Of a DNA stretch of 64,000 nt, positions 1-12,122 are shown piece by piece. A program made the position numbers and the translations under genes. The notes below the pieces were generated by a model. It ran no database searches and had not been told where the DNA came from. It saw nothing but the letters and a program-made list of their open reading frames with translations. The stretch lies in the NCBI GenBank assembly GCA_905250125.1, contig CAJNOL010000099.1, positions 62,001 to 126,000 of the forward strand. Direction: 5' to 3'. Each line of letters starts with the position of its first letter. The first letter of the stretch is position 1. The DNA is from Rotaria sordida. Lineage: Eukaryota > Rotifera > Eurotatoria > Philodinida > Philodinidae.

Positions 1-3000
1 GATGAACTAGCTGGTGGTGTAGGACGAGTCATGTTCTTTAAAATAGAAAATGTATTATCCTTCGTTATTGACAAAAAAAAAAAAAAAAACTAAAATATAC
101 AATACATACCAAAACTTGACTATCAGTTGCATTAATAATCATAATATGATCAGCAACAATCAAAACACTAAATCATTAAAAATCTTTACATAAAAAAAAA
201 AAACAAAGAAATTTAAAAAAACTTTATATTTTACCCTGAAGATGTTTGTGAACAAGTAAATGTACGTTGAAAACTGCGAACAGGTCCATTAATTCCTTGA
301 TCGACTAAATTTACGATATCCAGATATTTTATTCATTAGGAAAAAGAAAAAAAAAACTTACTTTCTCTATAAAGACCATTGACAGTAAATATAGCTCGAT
401 TATTCTATAGAATATTTAAAACATGAATATAATAAATAAATAATGGATAGTTCATAAATAACTGCACTCTTAATATTTTTCGCATGATAGAAACATCTTT
501 TTAATTTTTTTTTTTTTGGAAAAATATAGCATTTCAAAATTTCAACACAACTATATACAGGGTGGCTCAAAAGTCACGTTACCGAAAAAAAATTGAATAT
601 CTCCATTACGGTTCAAGCAAACGGACTGATTTTTTTATCAATGATAGAGCCATGTTCAAGGTTTATATCCATAAAGGCATGCCTAGAGAAACCCTTTGCT
701 AAGCATATCGTTTTCTTTTCAATCTTTAAAAAAGTGTATTTTTTTTTTGGTGGAGATCAATATCGACACTTAACAAGGAATCTATATAGGCATATCTTTA
801 TGGATATAAACCTTGAACATGCCTCTATCATTGATAAAAAAAATCAGTTCGTTTGCTTGAACCGTAATGGAGATATTCAATTTTTTTTTCGGTAACGTGA
901 CTTTTAGGCCACCCTGTATATAATACAATCCAAAAATTGTTATTGATATTATTGAGAAAAACGATGAAAAGTAAAAATGTGAAAAAAATTTATCGTAATT
1001 TTAAAGTGAACAATAACTTTATGGTTTAAAACGATCAAAAGTACTGTCTCTATCAGTTTATCTCACTATCTCAATCGTTCATACACAGTTCGAAAATCTC
1101 GTATATCACTACTACCATATGAAGATCTTGACTACTTTCCATAAAAGAAGGTCAAAGAGTCAACTGTAACTGATCTATACAAAAAGAGTGAACTAATCTT
1201 TACAAATTGAATGTTAGTAGAATACTAAGAATGCAATTATTTATAAGTTATATGTTAGAAAACTTACAGCTGTTGAGAAAACATCAACATGAAATGATTT
1301 TCCATCATGTTTTGTTAATGGAAATTTAATTCTTAAAAAATCTAATACATCAGTTTTTCCATGTCGTAATAAAATTGCACGTTTATTATCATCAAAAATT
1401 TTTTTTAAATTTCGTGAATCATATATTAATGGACCATATTTATAAGATTTTGTTGGAACAATTGAACTTTCAGTTGGTGCAATACATAATGAAAACATAC
1501 ATGAATCATGATAACATGCATGTAATTCACTACGACCACGTGTATCAAATAAACGATAATATTCATCAATAAATTTTGCTAAAAATGTTTGCATTTCTTG
1601 TGGTACACAATGTGGTGCTGTTTTCGGTAAATGTATTATTGCATTATCAACGCCAAAACCAATTTTCGTTGGAAGATCAATATCATCCTTAATAACAAAA
1701 AAAAAAAAAAAAAACAAAAGTTTTATTCTATTAGTTATGTATTACAAAAAAAAAACAAATAACTTACGACTCGTTTAAGTTGTGGTAATTTTTGCTGAAT
1801 GGTACTAGAATGGTATTAGATGGACCCAATGATGGATAAAATTGTTGCACAATGCAACTGAAAATATAGACACACAAGCAGCAGCAAACAAACTATCTAT
1901 TTTTCGCCTGTTTTTTTGTAATTTATTGGCGATTTGAATACATGATTAAATCGAACGTTATATATATGTGTGTGTTTTCATTTTAAATTTCTTTCATGTT
2001 CTCAATGAATCATTTATTTTCATTCTTTAACTAGTAAAATAAATCATTAATTTATGATATTTATATTGTTTTAATCGAAATCGTTTTATCACATATGCTT
2101 ATCTTTACAAAAATTCTCAAAAAAAAAAAACTCTCATCACAATTACAAAAAAATAAAATAAAAATAAATCCAATCATATTTTATTCGTCGTTGTTATCAT
2201 ATTGAGTTAATTTGATGAATAAAATCAATAAGATTAATATTGATTTAATTTTTAGAGATGTCAAATGTTAAAAATAGATAAATAAATTAATATCGACATA
2301 ATTAAAATCCATCAATTACTTTGTAATACATAAGAAAATCGAATAACCAAAAATTTTTTTTGTTTTTGTTTTTATCATTCAATCAATATGTATAGACATC
2401 CATTTTTATATGAATTATTAAATTTAATAAAAAAAACCAATTATTTTTATCGCTGTTGTTTTATTGCAGGAAAAGGAGAAGTTTTTTTTTTTTTTTCGAC
2501 GTACAAAAAAAAAACTATGAATTAATTTACAATCGAATAAAATTCAATACATTGTATTTTTCTTTCATTCTCTCTTGATTTTAAGTTTTCGACGTACAAA
2601 CACACTCACACTTAGTATGATAAAAACGATTACGATTAGACTTGGTTTTTTTTTTTTTTTTTTTTGTATTCTGAATTTCATTGATTTAATGTATTTTCTT
2701 TTTCTCTTATTTGAATGAATTTGAATGAGTAATGAGAAAAGAAGAAAAAAATTTAATTTAAAAAAATAAAACGTTCGATTTAAGAACATGTTTTTATTAT
2801 ATTTGTCTCTGTCTGTTATGAGTGTCCATGAAAAACAAAAAAAAGAAAAAAAGAAATTTTCATAGATCTGACCTGATAAGATCGTTGCGTGAAACACTTC
2901 GTTTGTTATTTGATGATGTTAATGGATTATCTTTGAGAAATAGATGAGTAAGATGAGTTAATTGTTTAAGATGAACAAGTTCTTCAAAAGCTCTTAACTA

Positions 3001-5438
3001 AATATAAAAATGAAATACATATTGAAAACTTTAAATTTTATATTATAAAATAATTTTACTTGATTTGAAGCAAGACTAAGTTGTTCAAGATTATTTAATT
3101 GAAGATTACGAAATTCATATAAATTTGATATATTATTTGAACCTAAATCCAATTGACGAGTCTAAAAAAAACAATATATTATATGAATTGTAATTCTTCA
3201 AAATACACGCAGATAATAGAACAGGACAAACAGCAAATATCTCAAGGGAATGTGCAGTTTCAGTTAACTGACGTCACCAACTCAAGAAGGAACCCCTTCT
3301 GGTAGTAAATCGCTTTTCGATCGGAATGATGTTTGCTTTCGAGTTTCAACTTCGAATTTTGCACGAGCAAAGTTCTCAATGAGATTAGTCCATTGGACAA
3401 GTTGTAGTTTTTCTAGTACCTCTTTTCTTAAGATATAGAATATTTGAAATTTCCTCTTTGTGTAAAAGCAAAGTTTGAAACTCGATCTTTCATCGGAAAG
3501 TCATTTGACCTTTGGAGAGGTTCTCTTATTAGTGTTCATTGAAGCACTGGAATAGATTGCTACAAAAAAAAGGCATATTTTGATAGAGTGGATGTCTCTA
3601 TGTTACAACGAAAGTGGATGTCAGTGCTGGTGAATTACTGTTAGTATTTACACTAATACTATACATCACCTAAGAGACTCATAGGAAGGTGATTTTTATT
3701 TTTTTTTGTTAATGATCAATGTAATATTCTATCAGAATTGTAGCATCAAATGTTTAGAGCTGTTTTAGACATTTGAAAACTTAGGAATTATGACTTTAAA
3801 TTATTGAAAACTAGGGATATTGCCTTTGTTGATACTCTAAATAAGAACAATGTATTTGCCAGTATAAAAAAAAAATTGTTTGCTAAGTTGTAGATATTTG
3901 ATAAATAATAAATGAGTATTTCTCAATAAAATCTTCTTTTCATTTCATACTTTTTTTGTAGCATCAGTGTAAATATGGACTAGAAGCATATGATCTAGCT
4001 ATTCATGCAATAAAGTCACGGATTTTTAAAGAATATTTTCAATTACAATACTAGAAAAGTTCTTTCATCAGAAATTGTGCTATAATAAGTAAATACAAAG
4101 TTCTTATATTTAAATTTAGCATAGATAAAAATTTTTCTATTTCCGAAAACTGACTATATCTCTGCTTTGTTTCAAGTGTTCTACTCAAGAAATAATAAAT
4201 CGTAAACTTATATTCTCTATTTAAAACTATTTGAGATTTCTTATGATGAAAAATCGCATAACAATTCACATGTTTACCTTAATTAATCTATTAAAATTTC
4301 AAAAACAACTCTAAATATTTGATTTAGCAATTCTGATAGAGTATTACATAGTACATTCTCTGAAAACAAAAAAAAACATATTGCAGTCTGCTGTGCCTAT
4401 TTTGATTGTATTCATTAATAATTATAATTATAAATACTAACCATATGAAGATTTTTGTTGATTATATCAACAACATCACGAACAAATGCTTGTTTATTTA
4501 GTTGAGGATATATACCAAGAGCACTAAGTTCTACAAAATATTGTTAAATTTTGTTTTTTTGTTTTCTTTCATATATAAATTCTTAAAATTACCTTCATCA
4601 TCAACTAAATTAGATAAATTTAGTTGAAATGTCTGTGCATTAAATCGACGATTACAAATATAATCCTTAAATATTAAATATAGGAAAAATATTATTTTTT
4701 TTTTTTTTTTTTGTTATTTTACTCTAAAATGTCGTCGTAAATCTTCGTCTAACAAAGGTACTGGACTTGATGTTTGACTAACCATGATATTGAGCTAGAA
4801 AAAAAAAAAAAAAAAAACTTTCATAATAAATCATCTTGTTTTATAATTTTAACTCACTGTGCCTAAATTTTGAACTTCAATTTTTCTATTAGCACGTTTT
4901 AACATATCAGCATCTTGTTGACTATTGACAAAGAAAACACCAGTATTAGTATCACGATCAATAAAATACTAAACAAAAACAAAAAAATAATAATAAAATA
5001 AAAATTCGTTTTTTTTGTCCTTTATTAATTTACATGATAAGGTTGAAATTGTCGAAGACAATTAACTTTAAGTGTTGACATAACACGTTCTTTTCCAATA
5101 GCACCTGCTTGTGGTATTGATATTCGCCACCATCTTGGTTGATTATGATCACGATCATTCATTCGAGATGGATGAATTTGTTGAGGAGCATGAGAACGAC
5201 TAACAATACGTCCTCTTATTGATGAACCTTGAGAATCTATTCCACCTGTTGTTAAATTACGACCAATTGATACAGTTATTCCATCAAGATCATCACCAGC
5301 AGTTGGACGACGATTTGGTACTGGACGATTTGTTCCTCGACCACGTTGATGATATTTTGATTTTGTATTAAATCGTGATGATGTTGGATCAGTATGATGT
5401 CTACCGCCTTCACGAGATGGATAATTTCGATAAGACAT
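1..5438 (-). CDS. NXF1: Nuclear RNA export factor 1 (NXF1/TAP), 3' end outside window
   Basis: Exports bulk mRNA through nuclear pores as a heterodimer with NXT1. Exons read on the minus strand: 5034-5438, 4858-4968, 4723-4794, 4593-4665, 4442-4530, 3060-3161, 2873-2997, 1768-1804, 1268-1687, 362-404, 235-304, 110-167 and a last visible piece from about 34 to 1. All junctions are GT-AG and every phase agrees. In order: an Arg/Gly-rich N-terminus; the TAP RNA-binding fold (WWRISIPQAG in exon 1); leucine-rich repeats (QLDLGSNNI, LFLKDNPL); and the NTF2-like domain (exon 1268-1687, continuing to AIFTVNGLYREIDQG and RTFTC). The UBA domain must lie before base 1. About 14 residues that normally link the first LRR helix to the next repeat are missing, although phases agree at the 3162-4441 intron, so a tiny exon may have been missed. 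Two introns are enlarged by repeats. The family call is secure; NXF1 versus a paralogue is not testable here. Confidence 0.9.
556..918. mobile_element. Palindromic MITE-like element in NXF1 intron (element A)
   Basis: The core at 558-916 begins CAGGGTGGCTCAAAAGT and ends with its near-perfect inverse. Arms of about 130 bp (558-686 and 787-916) surround a loop of about 100 bp. TA flanks both ends (556-557 and 917-918), as expected for Tc1/mariner-type target duplications. The open frame across it is a by-product of the arms, and no transposase is present. It lies wholly inside the intron between NXF1 exons 1268-1687 and 362-404. Superfamily assignment is inference from the TA flanks and the CAGGG terminus. 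Confidence 0.85.
3341..3480. repeat. Dispersed repeat copy in NXF1 intron
   Basis: This stretch resembles 14016-14160. Shared landmarks are TTTCAACTT, then GTTCTCAAT, then a CATT..A.AAGTT block, then a CTT(A/G)A.ATAT block. It lies in the oversized 1.28-kb NXF1 intron. Identity looks moderate, so these are old copies. No coding capacity was seen. Confidence 0.4.
3712..4375. repeat. Diverged inverted repeat in NXF1 intron
   Basis: The block near 3718-3790, containing ATGTAATATTCTATCAGAATTG-like sequence followed by ATCAAAT.TTTAGAG.TGTTTT, recurs inverted near 4295-4370. The arms are about 60-70 bp at roughly 80% identity by eye, with about 500 bp between. It is probably a decayed foldback or TIR element and helps explain the intron size. 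No terminal duplication was recognised. Confidence 0.45.
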
Positions 5439-6506
5439 ATTGTATATATATATAGTTATATTATATAATCTATTATGAAAAAAAAAAAAAAAAATCTTTT
5501 TTTACACTTTGTTTGTACTACTAAAGTGTATGTGTATGCTAGAGTTCGTCGAAATCAGACCCAGTTTATTGAACATTTTTTTAAACCCGGACCTGGTCGA
5601 ACCGTACTTTGATACTCTCAATGATAATTTTCTAATCGAAACCGAATAGTCGGTCCAAAGGTACGAAATACTTTTTTTTTCAATTTTTTGTATTCAATGA
5701 CTAGCGCATCGAACGCATTCCTTGGATGACTAGAAACCCATCGGATTCAAAACCAACCCAACGGGCTCTAATATACATCACCTTGTCGTAAGTAGAGTGT
5801 GTCAAAAAGTGCAATGACGATGTTTTATAAAGAATCTATTGACAGGAAAAAAAAAATATATGTATTGATGATAATCGGAAAATATATTTTTCTTTTTTTT
5901 TTTCTCATACTATCAAAAAGAAATTAAATGATAAAAGATAAAAAGTAATATACTCCAAAAAAAAAAAAGAATACATTAAATTTAGGATTTTTCCATCATA
6001 TAATCATCTTGAAAATAATATTTAATCTTATTCAGGAAAGTTTACTATGTACATTCTTCTATTACTCTATGCAAAATTTAAAAAGTATGTATATCGAAAG
6101 TAGTAGGTGTTCTGGTTAGTATTAGTATATACGAAATCTTTCTAGGTGTAAACATAATCATTAGTCAGGTGAGACTTCTCATTCGTAATCAATGAGAAAA
6201 ATAACTCGACGAATAATCATGTTTTCGCGTATATGTTTATTTGCTCTATTGCATTATGTATCATGAATAACCAATTATATGTTCAATTGTCACTTTTTTG
6301 AATATTAACTGAAAAAAAAATTAAAATATTAAAATAAAATTATAATTTTGTTTTAAAAAATTTTTTTTTTTTTTATTAATAAAAACTAGAGTACAACAAA
6401 CAGCGTCATCTATTCTAAGAAATAAATAAATGAATCATTCTAGGAAAATATCTAAAGTATACTTTAAAAAAATCGTTGCATTTGATTGAAATAATAATCT
6501 ACAAGA
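5439..6506. promoter_or_regulatory. Divergent intergenic region NXF1 / RNF4
   Basis: About 1.07 kb separates the two head-to-head start codons, so it should hold both promoters and 5' UTRs. It is AT-rich with several poly-A/T runs. I see no TATA box or other element that I would defend. Confidence 0.4.
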
Positions 6507-7218
6507 ATGAAACGATTATTTGATGAAACTGAATCAATAATTAAACGTCATTGTCTTCTTATTTCTTTCTTATCAACATCAGATGAAATCAATGAACCTG
6601 ACGAAGAAATCATTATTAATGAACATATTAATTCATTAAATAGGTTCGAAGATTTATCATTCAATAGAAGATAATTAAATATTTCTTCTTTCCTTTTAAA
6701 TTTCTAGTCAAAATGATCATAATGATAGTATTGAAATTATACCTGAAAATATGAATAGTACATGTCAACAAACTGATCATAGAATGATAATACTTTCAGA
6801 TTCTGATTCAGATGATAATCAAATCATTGATGTAACTGATAATAATAATTTTTTATCAAGAATACCAACAATCAATACATTAATATCATCACCTCATAAT
6901 GAATTAATCGAAAATAATGAAACAAATATTGAAAATATTCATGAATTAATTGATTTAACAGATGATGAATCAAATTCTTCTTATTGTTCATCGAATAAAC
7001 TTGAATGTCAATCATCAATTGATATTGAAGAATGTCCAATATGTTTAGAAACTTTTACTGATTTACAATATACAGGTGTTTATTTAATAATTACACAATG
7101 TAGTCATATTATGTGTACATTATGTAGTCGTCAGTTATTAGCTATATCATCTCGATGTCCATTATGTCGAGAGAATATTAATTCAAATACACTTATACCA
7201 TATTGTATAGTAACTTAA
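6507..7218 (+). CDS. RNF4: RNF4-like SUMO-targeted E3 ubiquitin ligase
   Basis: Exons 6507-6643 and 6708-7218, with a 64-bp GT-AG intron, give about 215 aa. The C-terminus (from about residue 155) is a RING-HC finger: CPIC, then CSH, C..C and CPLC. Its spacing and the ending CRENIN closely follow vertebrate RNF4. The acidic middle carries hydrophobic cores next to Asp/Glu/Ser runs (IIL-SDSDSDD near 73, IIDVTD near 85, LIDLTDDES near 126), the expected look of SUMO-interacting motifs. Known STUbLs ubiquitinate poly-SUMOylated nuclear proteins in DNA repair and protein quality control. That role here is by family. The start is the first ATG in a frame that splices cleanly. Other SIM-bearing RING ligases are the alternative. 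Confidence 0.82.
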
Positions 7219-7409
7219 AATTTCAATTAACATTTGATATATTGAAATGTTTTATTATTATGTATAATTCATGTTATTTTTTTTTCTCATGTCTTACTTA
7301 TGTTATGTCTTTCTTTGGAACAGCAAGATTAAAAAAATAAAGTTTTTGTCTTTTGTTTTTAACATAAAGATTATTTGAATAAAATTTATAATGTATATAT
7401 ATATATATA

Positions 7410-8091
7410 CAGTGGGTCCCAAAATTGTTCAACAAGATGTAATTTGGATTTTTTTTCATAGCCTTAAGTGCTAGAAAGAATCCAAATAGTGATTTGAATA
7501 GAGAATATTGTTGCCAACAACAATTCGAGAAAATGATAACTATCATGAATTTTCCCTAAGTAGGGTTTCTGGAAAATCGAAACCCTGCTTTTTCAACATC
7601 CAGAAGCCGCAACAGAAAACTTGTTTTAACAGTCTAGAATTATAGAGCAGCCAATTCTCTACAAAATAAGACGTCTTCAAGCTTTCTACGACCTTCCATT
7701 CAAAAGTTATAAGCATCACAAAAATCGAAAAAAAGTGAAATTTATGGGAAAACCGACTAAAAAACGCAATTTTTCGATTTTTGTGATGCTTATAACTTTT
7801 GGAAAGAAGCTCGTAGAAAGCTCGGAGACGTCTTATTTTGCAGAGAATTGGCTGCTCTATAATTCTAGACTGTTAAAAAAGTTTTCTGTTGTGGCTTTTG
7901 GATGTTGAAAAATTAGGATTTAGGTTTTCCAGAAACCCTACTTTGGGAAAATTCATGATGGTTATCATTTTCTCGAATTCTTGTTGGCAACAATATTCTC
8001 TATTCAAATCACTATTTGGATTCTTTCTAGCACTTAAGACTATGAAAAAGAATTCAAATTACATCTTGTTGAACAATTTTGGGATCCACTG
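7410..8091. mobile_element. Long-armed foldback element upstream of CDC40 (element B)
   Basis: This is a nearly complete palindrome of about 680 bp. It starts CAGTGGGTCCCAAAATTG and ends with its inverse (GGGATCCACTG). The arms are about 325 bp each (7410-7735 and 7765-8091) around a loop of about 30 bp. It sits in TA-dinucleotide runs on both sides, consistent with TA target choice. No transposase is encoded; the two open frames are mirror images in the arms. It fills most of the RNF4-CDC40 gap and ends 20 bp before the CDC40 ATG. A T-run plus AG directly precedes that ATG, so the element may lie in a 5' UTR intron. Confidence 0.88.
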
Positions 8092-11016
8092 TATATATAT
8101 GTTTTTTTTAGATGGCTCTTGCTACTATCCAAGCATCATATCATGATGATGATGATGATAATGAGAAAAGTACAACAATAATACGTGAAGAGAAAATCGC
8201 TGATCAAGTAGCCGTAATAACAGATCCAACATTTTCTGTTATGTCACGAATTAAACTTGATTTAGCACCCGTTATTGCCATTCAGGTTAATAAGACAGAT
8301 AAAAATTTTACAAACAAAAAGAATTATTTTAATTTAAAGAATATTCAAACTTCATGTGTTCTTATTTCATCATAACTTGAGTATTTGAAAAAAACAAAGA
8401 GTTTTCATTCAAACAAAATTTTGATGTCAAAAACCTTCAATGGATACTTCAATAAAAATGTTTCATCAATGGCTCCAAATTCATCATACATTTTAAAGTA
8501 GATAAAATTATCTTATAAATATAGTATTAGTCTCTATAATATGCTCATAATGTGGTCAGATCTAGAGAAGTGTAGAGTAAGCTTTTTTTCATACTCTATC
8601 TGAGAAAAATATTTTAATTTTCATTCAACTCTACCTGATGAAATTTATTTCTCACTATCTCTTAATCATAATCGAGTTGAAAGACTCTGAGAATGGTAAA
8701 CAGGATCACGTTTTTGAGGTTCATTTTATTTTCTATTACAAAGCATTAAAGTATAATTGTTTGCTGCAACTTCTACTGAACAATAAATCATCATTAAAAT
8801 TTCGTTCCTACGCTTTGAGAATTCTTCTAGTTGTACTGAACTTGCTTTTCCTTTGATGTGAACTAGCTGGTATACAAAATAATGATTTAGCTATCTTCTC
8901 TATCGACTTAATCTTATTATATTCAATGTAATAACTGTTTTTATTCGATCCGTTCAAATAATGGTAAGGTGAAAGATATTTCTCAAAGATGATCATCATT
9001 CTATAATCATGTGAGAATGATCAAAAAACCGAATAACAACATATCTCAAATCACAACTTCGTTGATTCTATTATTCTCGTCCTACCTTACCTTAATCTTA
9101 TTCTATCCTGCACATCTTCAGTCAAATTCATCTGATGTCCTGCTTTTGATGCAAAGCAACTTAAGGAGTAAATACATAACTAATTTTGAAATAATACATG
9201 TGTTTTTGATATATATTGCTATTTTTCTGTGAAAAATTCTATAACAACTAAAAATATTTTATTCATATTAAATATTATTTTAATTTTGCACGTAATGAAA
9301 TTTATAATACATATCTACATTAACTTTATTCTGAATTGTCCTTTGTATGCTCTATCGTGATAACACTATCCATTTTTGGCTTATTACCTATAATTTATCA
9401 AACAATTATGGAACTTTGAAAACTTATATTATTTACTAATAGACTTCTTTATCAATCTATATCATACAACAAGCTTCAAATATCTTTACTTCTGCGAAAG
9501 GAGAGAATATTTTTGTTTAAAATATTTCAAAATGATGAATTTTGCACGTCCGATATTTTGGAAATGCAACGAACTTTTTTTGCCAATGGATGGCTTTATG
9601 AAGTTCACTATAAAATATATTTTTGAATTCTTTGAAATTCAATGTATCGTTTAGTTCTTGTAATCGATCTACAGATGATCACTTCAATGGTCAGTGGAGA
9701 GTAAAGAGTTAAAATTTATTCATAATGTTTTGCATTGATAATTTGTACATTTACAATATAACATTATTGCATTGAACAAATCTTTCAAATTGTTACTAAG
9801 ACTATTATATATTTCATAGATAATTAATATTGAGAATTTTAATGGAGATTTTAAGAATTAGAATCGTCATATTTGCTTTAAACTAAATATGTTGAAATAA
9901 TTGAATAAGACAAAGATTAGATATTTAATAAAAAGTATACACTAGGATTATAAAATAATATTTCTCTTTTTTTTTATTTAGCCAACAGATACAAGTAGTT
10001 TTCTCGATATTAAAACAAGAGAAGTTTTATATAATCCAAAATTTGAAGATATGTATGCACCGGTAGTAAGTTTAAAAAAGAACAACAACAATATAAAAAA
10101 AATGTGATTTATTATTCGTTTTGTTTTTTTAGTTTGGTCCAATAAATCCAAATTTGCCCCACAACAACAACGTAGTTATAAGAATCTATTAAATGGTTAT
10201 GCAGAATCGACAACATTAAGTGATTTTCAATTTGAAAATCAACGACGAACATTCGATAGTTTTGGTTATGCAGCAGATCCAAGTCTTGGAGATTATAATA
10301 TATTACAAATGATTGGTGATCAAACTAGTGCTGAAATAAATCAAGGCATGACTATATTTGAAAAAACAAGTAAAAAACGTTCTGATGAAAAACTAAAAAA
10401 AGAAAAGAATAATGATCCAAGTGATGTCGAAGGTTTTCATGGTCCATGGGCTCCATTTGTCGATGAAATTACTGTATCACGTCCATCTGAAGTAAATTTT
10501 ATTCAATAAATTTTTTCTAAACTAATTTTTTTTTTTTGTATTATTAATTATATAGGAAGAACAAAAAGAAATCGATGAATATCTAGCGAAAAAACGCAAA
10601 TCTAAACGACCTACATTTGAAGATCGTAATGCACCAATGTCTACTCGTGATCCTGAATCAACAACATTGAATAACGAACCTGAAGATTCATCATCAACAA
10701 CATTACATATTAAAGATCCATATGATTATCAAGGTCGATCATTTCTTCATATACCACAAGATGTTGGTGTTAATCTACGTTCAGAACATGGACCACAACG
10801 ATGTTTTATTCCAAAACAATGTATACATATATACAAAGGACATACAAAAGCTGTACAAAAAATTCATTATTTTCCTGTTTCTGCTCATCTTTTTCTTACT
10901 TGTTCAATGGATTGCAAAGTTAAAGTAAGTCTAATAAATAAGAAACAATTTAATTTAATACAAACAGAATTCTTATTTTGTTTTTTGTGAAACACGGTCT
11001 AAAAGATGTATTGAAT

Positions 11017-12122
11017 TAGTGCTCGGCCTGACAAAAGCTTTTTTTTTGATTACGGAAATTAGTTTTAGTTTGTTAGGATCTCTTTACGTAAACTATATCT
11101 ATTACTGACAAAAGTCTAATAAATATCAATTTTATGAGTAAAAGAGTGACCAGAATGTGTTGAAGTAAAATGAAAGAAAACAAAACTATTTAAGTATTAA
11201 TTGACAAACTTCATCTGATCAAGGCAATAATGAACAACTTCGCTGTAACTGGAAACATATTGTCAAAGATAAACCTACTACAATTACTTTTCAACAGCGA
11301 TATTCTTGTTAACCTCTCGAAAGAAAATGAGATGGATCATACATTTAAAATTTGACTTCATTCTGGGATTGTTTGTGTTAGACTCGATTTTATGTACATC
11401 ACTTATTGCATGCGAAGTCATTGCAGCTTCTGGATCTATACAAAAGACGAAGTCATTTATGTTGTGCAACATCTAACTCATTAGTTGAAATACAAGATGT
11501 ATGGCTATTTTCACGACTGTGAGTCACGGCAGAGTTGTAATCGGTTTGGATTGATTGGAACATATTTTATAGATATGCTATTTTTCTCCGATAAAGTTGT
11601 CTGAGAACAAGTTTACTTTCTCTTATCAAAATAATTAAACAGTATTGTTTTCAAGAACTATTAGTTTTATTTTATTCTATTTATTCACACGGTTGTATTT
11701 CTTTAATTGAAGTATATTGCATTTTTTTTTTAAATTACAATGAAAACTTTGTTACTAGAACTAAACTTATATGAGATACATTTTGGTAAAGATCAAATTG
11801 AAGTTTAGATCGTTGTTCAAAGAGAAATGTTAGGTTTGTTTGAAAATGTTAAGTGTGTGAAAATTCAAAATTTGAAGTTTAGCAATCAGTTGATGGATAA
11901 ATGACTCTTTGTTTCCCGCTATAGATATAAAAATATCATATATTCCTCTTAGAGAAATCTAGTAGGTATAAAGGACTATCACATAATATTTCTTTGTAGA
12001 GATTTGTAAAAATCTGAGTGCAAAAAGGAAAATAAATACCTTTTGAAGCCCCCCCCCCCCCCCCAGTTCAAAAACACTCAATCGGTTACAACTCTGAGTT
12101 ACAGTGGTCATGTCGGGCACTA
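11017..12122. mobile_element. Possible hAT-like element in CDC40 intron 4
   Basis: The left end TAGTGCTCGGCCTGAC (11017) pairs, with a few mismatches, with the inverted right end GTCATGTCGGGCACTA (12107-12122). A second inverted block containing CAGAGTTGTAA(T/C)CG lies just inside (near 11530 and 12080). TAGNG-type ends are typical of hAT elements, but I do not see a convincing 8-bp target duplication or any transposase. It would account for most of the 1.4-kb intron. Confidence 0.35.
12049..12064 (+). repeat. Poly-C tract (16 C)
   Basis: An uninterrupted run of 16 C in CDC40 intron 4, striking in such AT-rich DNA. The complementary G run could form a G-quadruplex. Length may be unreliable in an assembly. 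Confidence 0.9.

Noticed and set aside
593..895. 100-codon open frame
   Set aside because: Lies wholly within palindromic element A; a by-product of its inverted arms.
7298..8146. Two similar open frames in opposite orientation
   Set aside because: They are the mirrored arms of element B running into flanking DNA, not genes.
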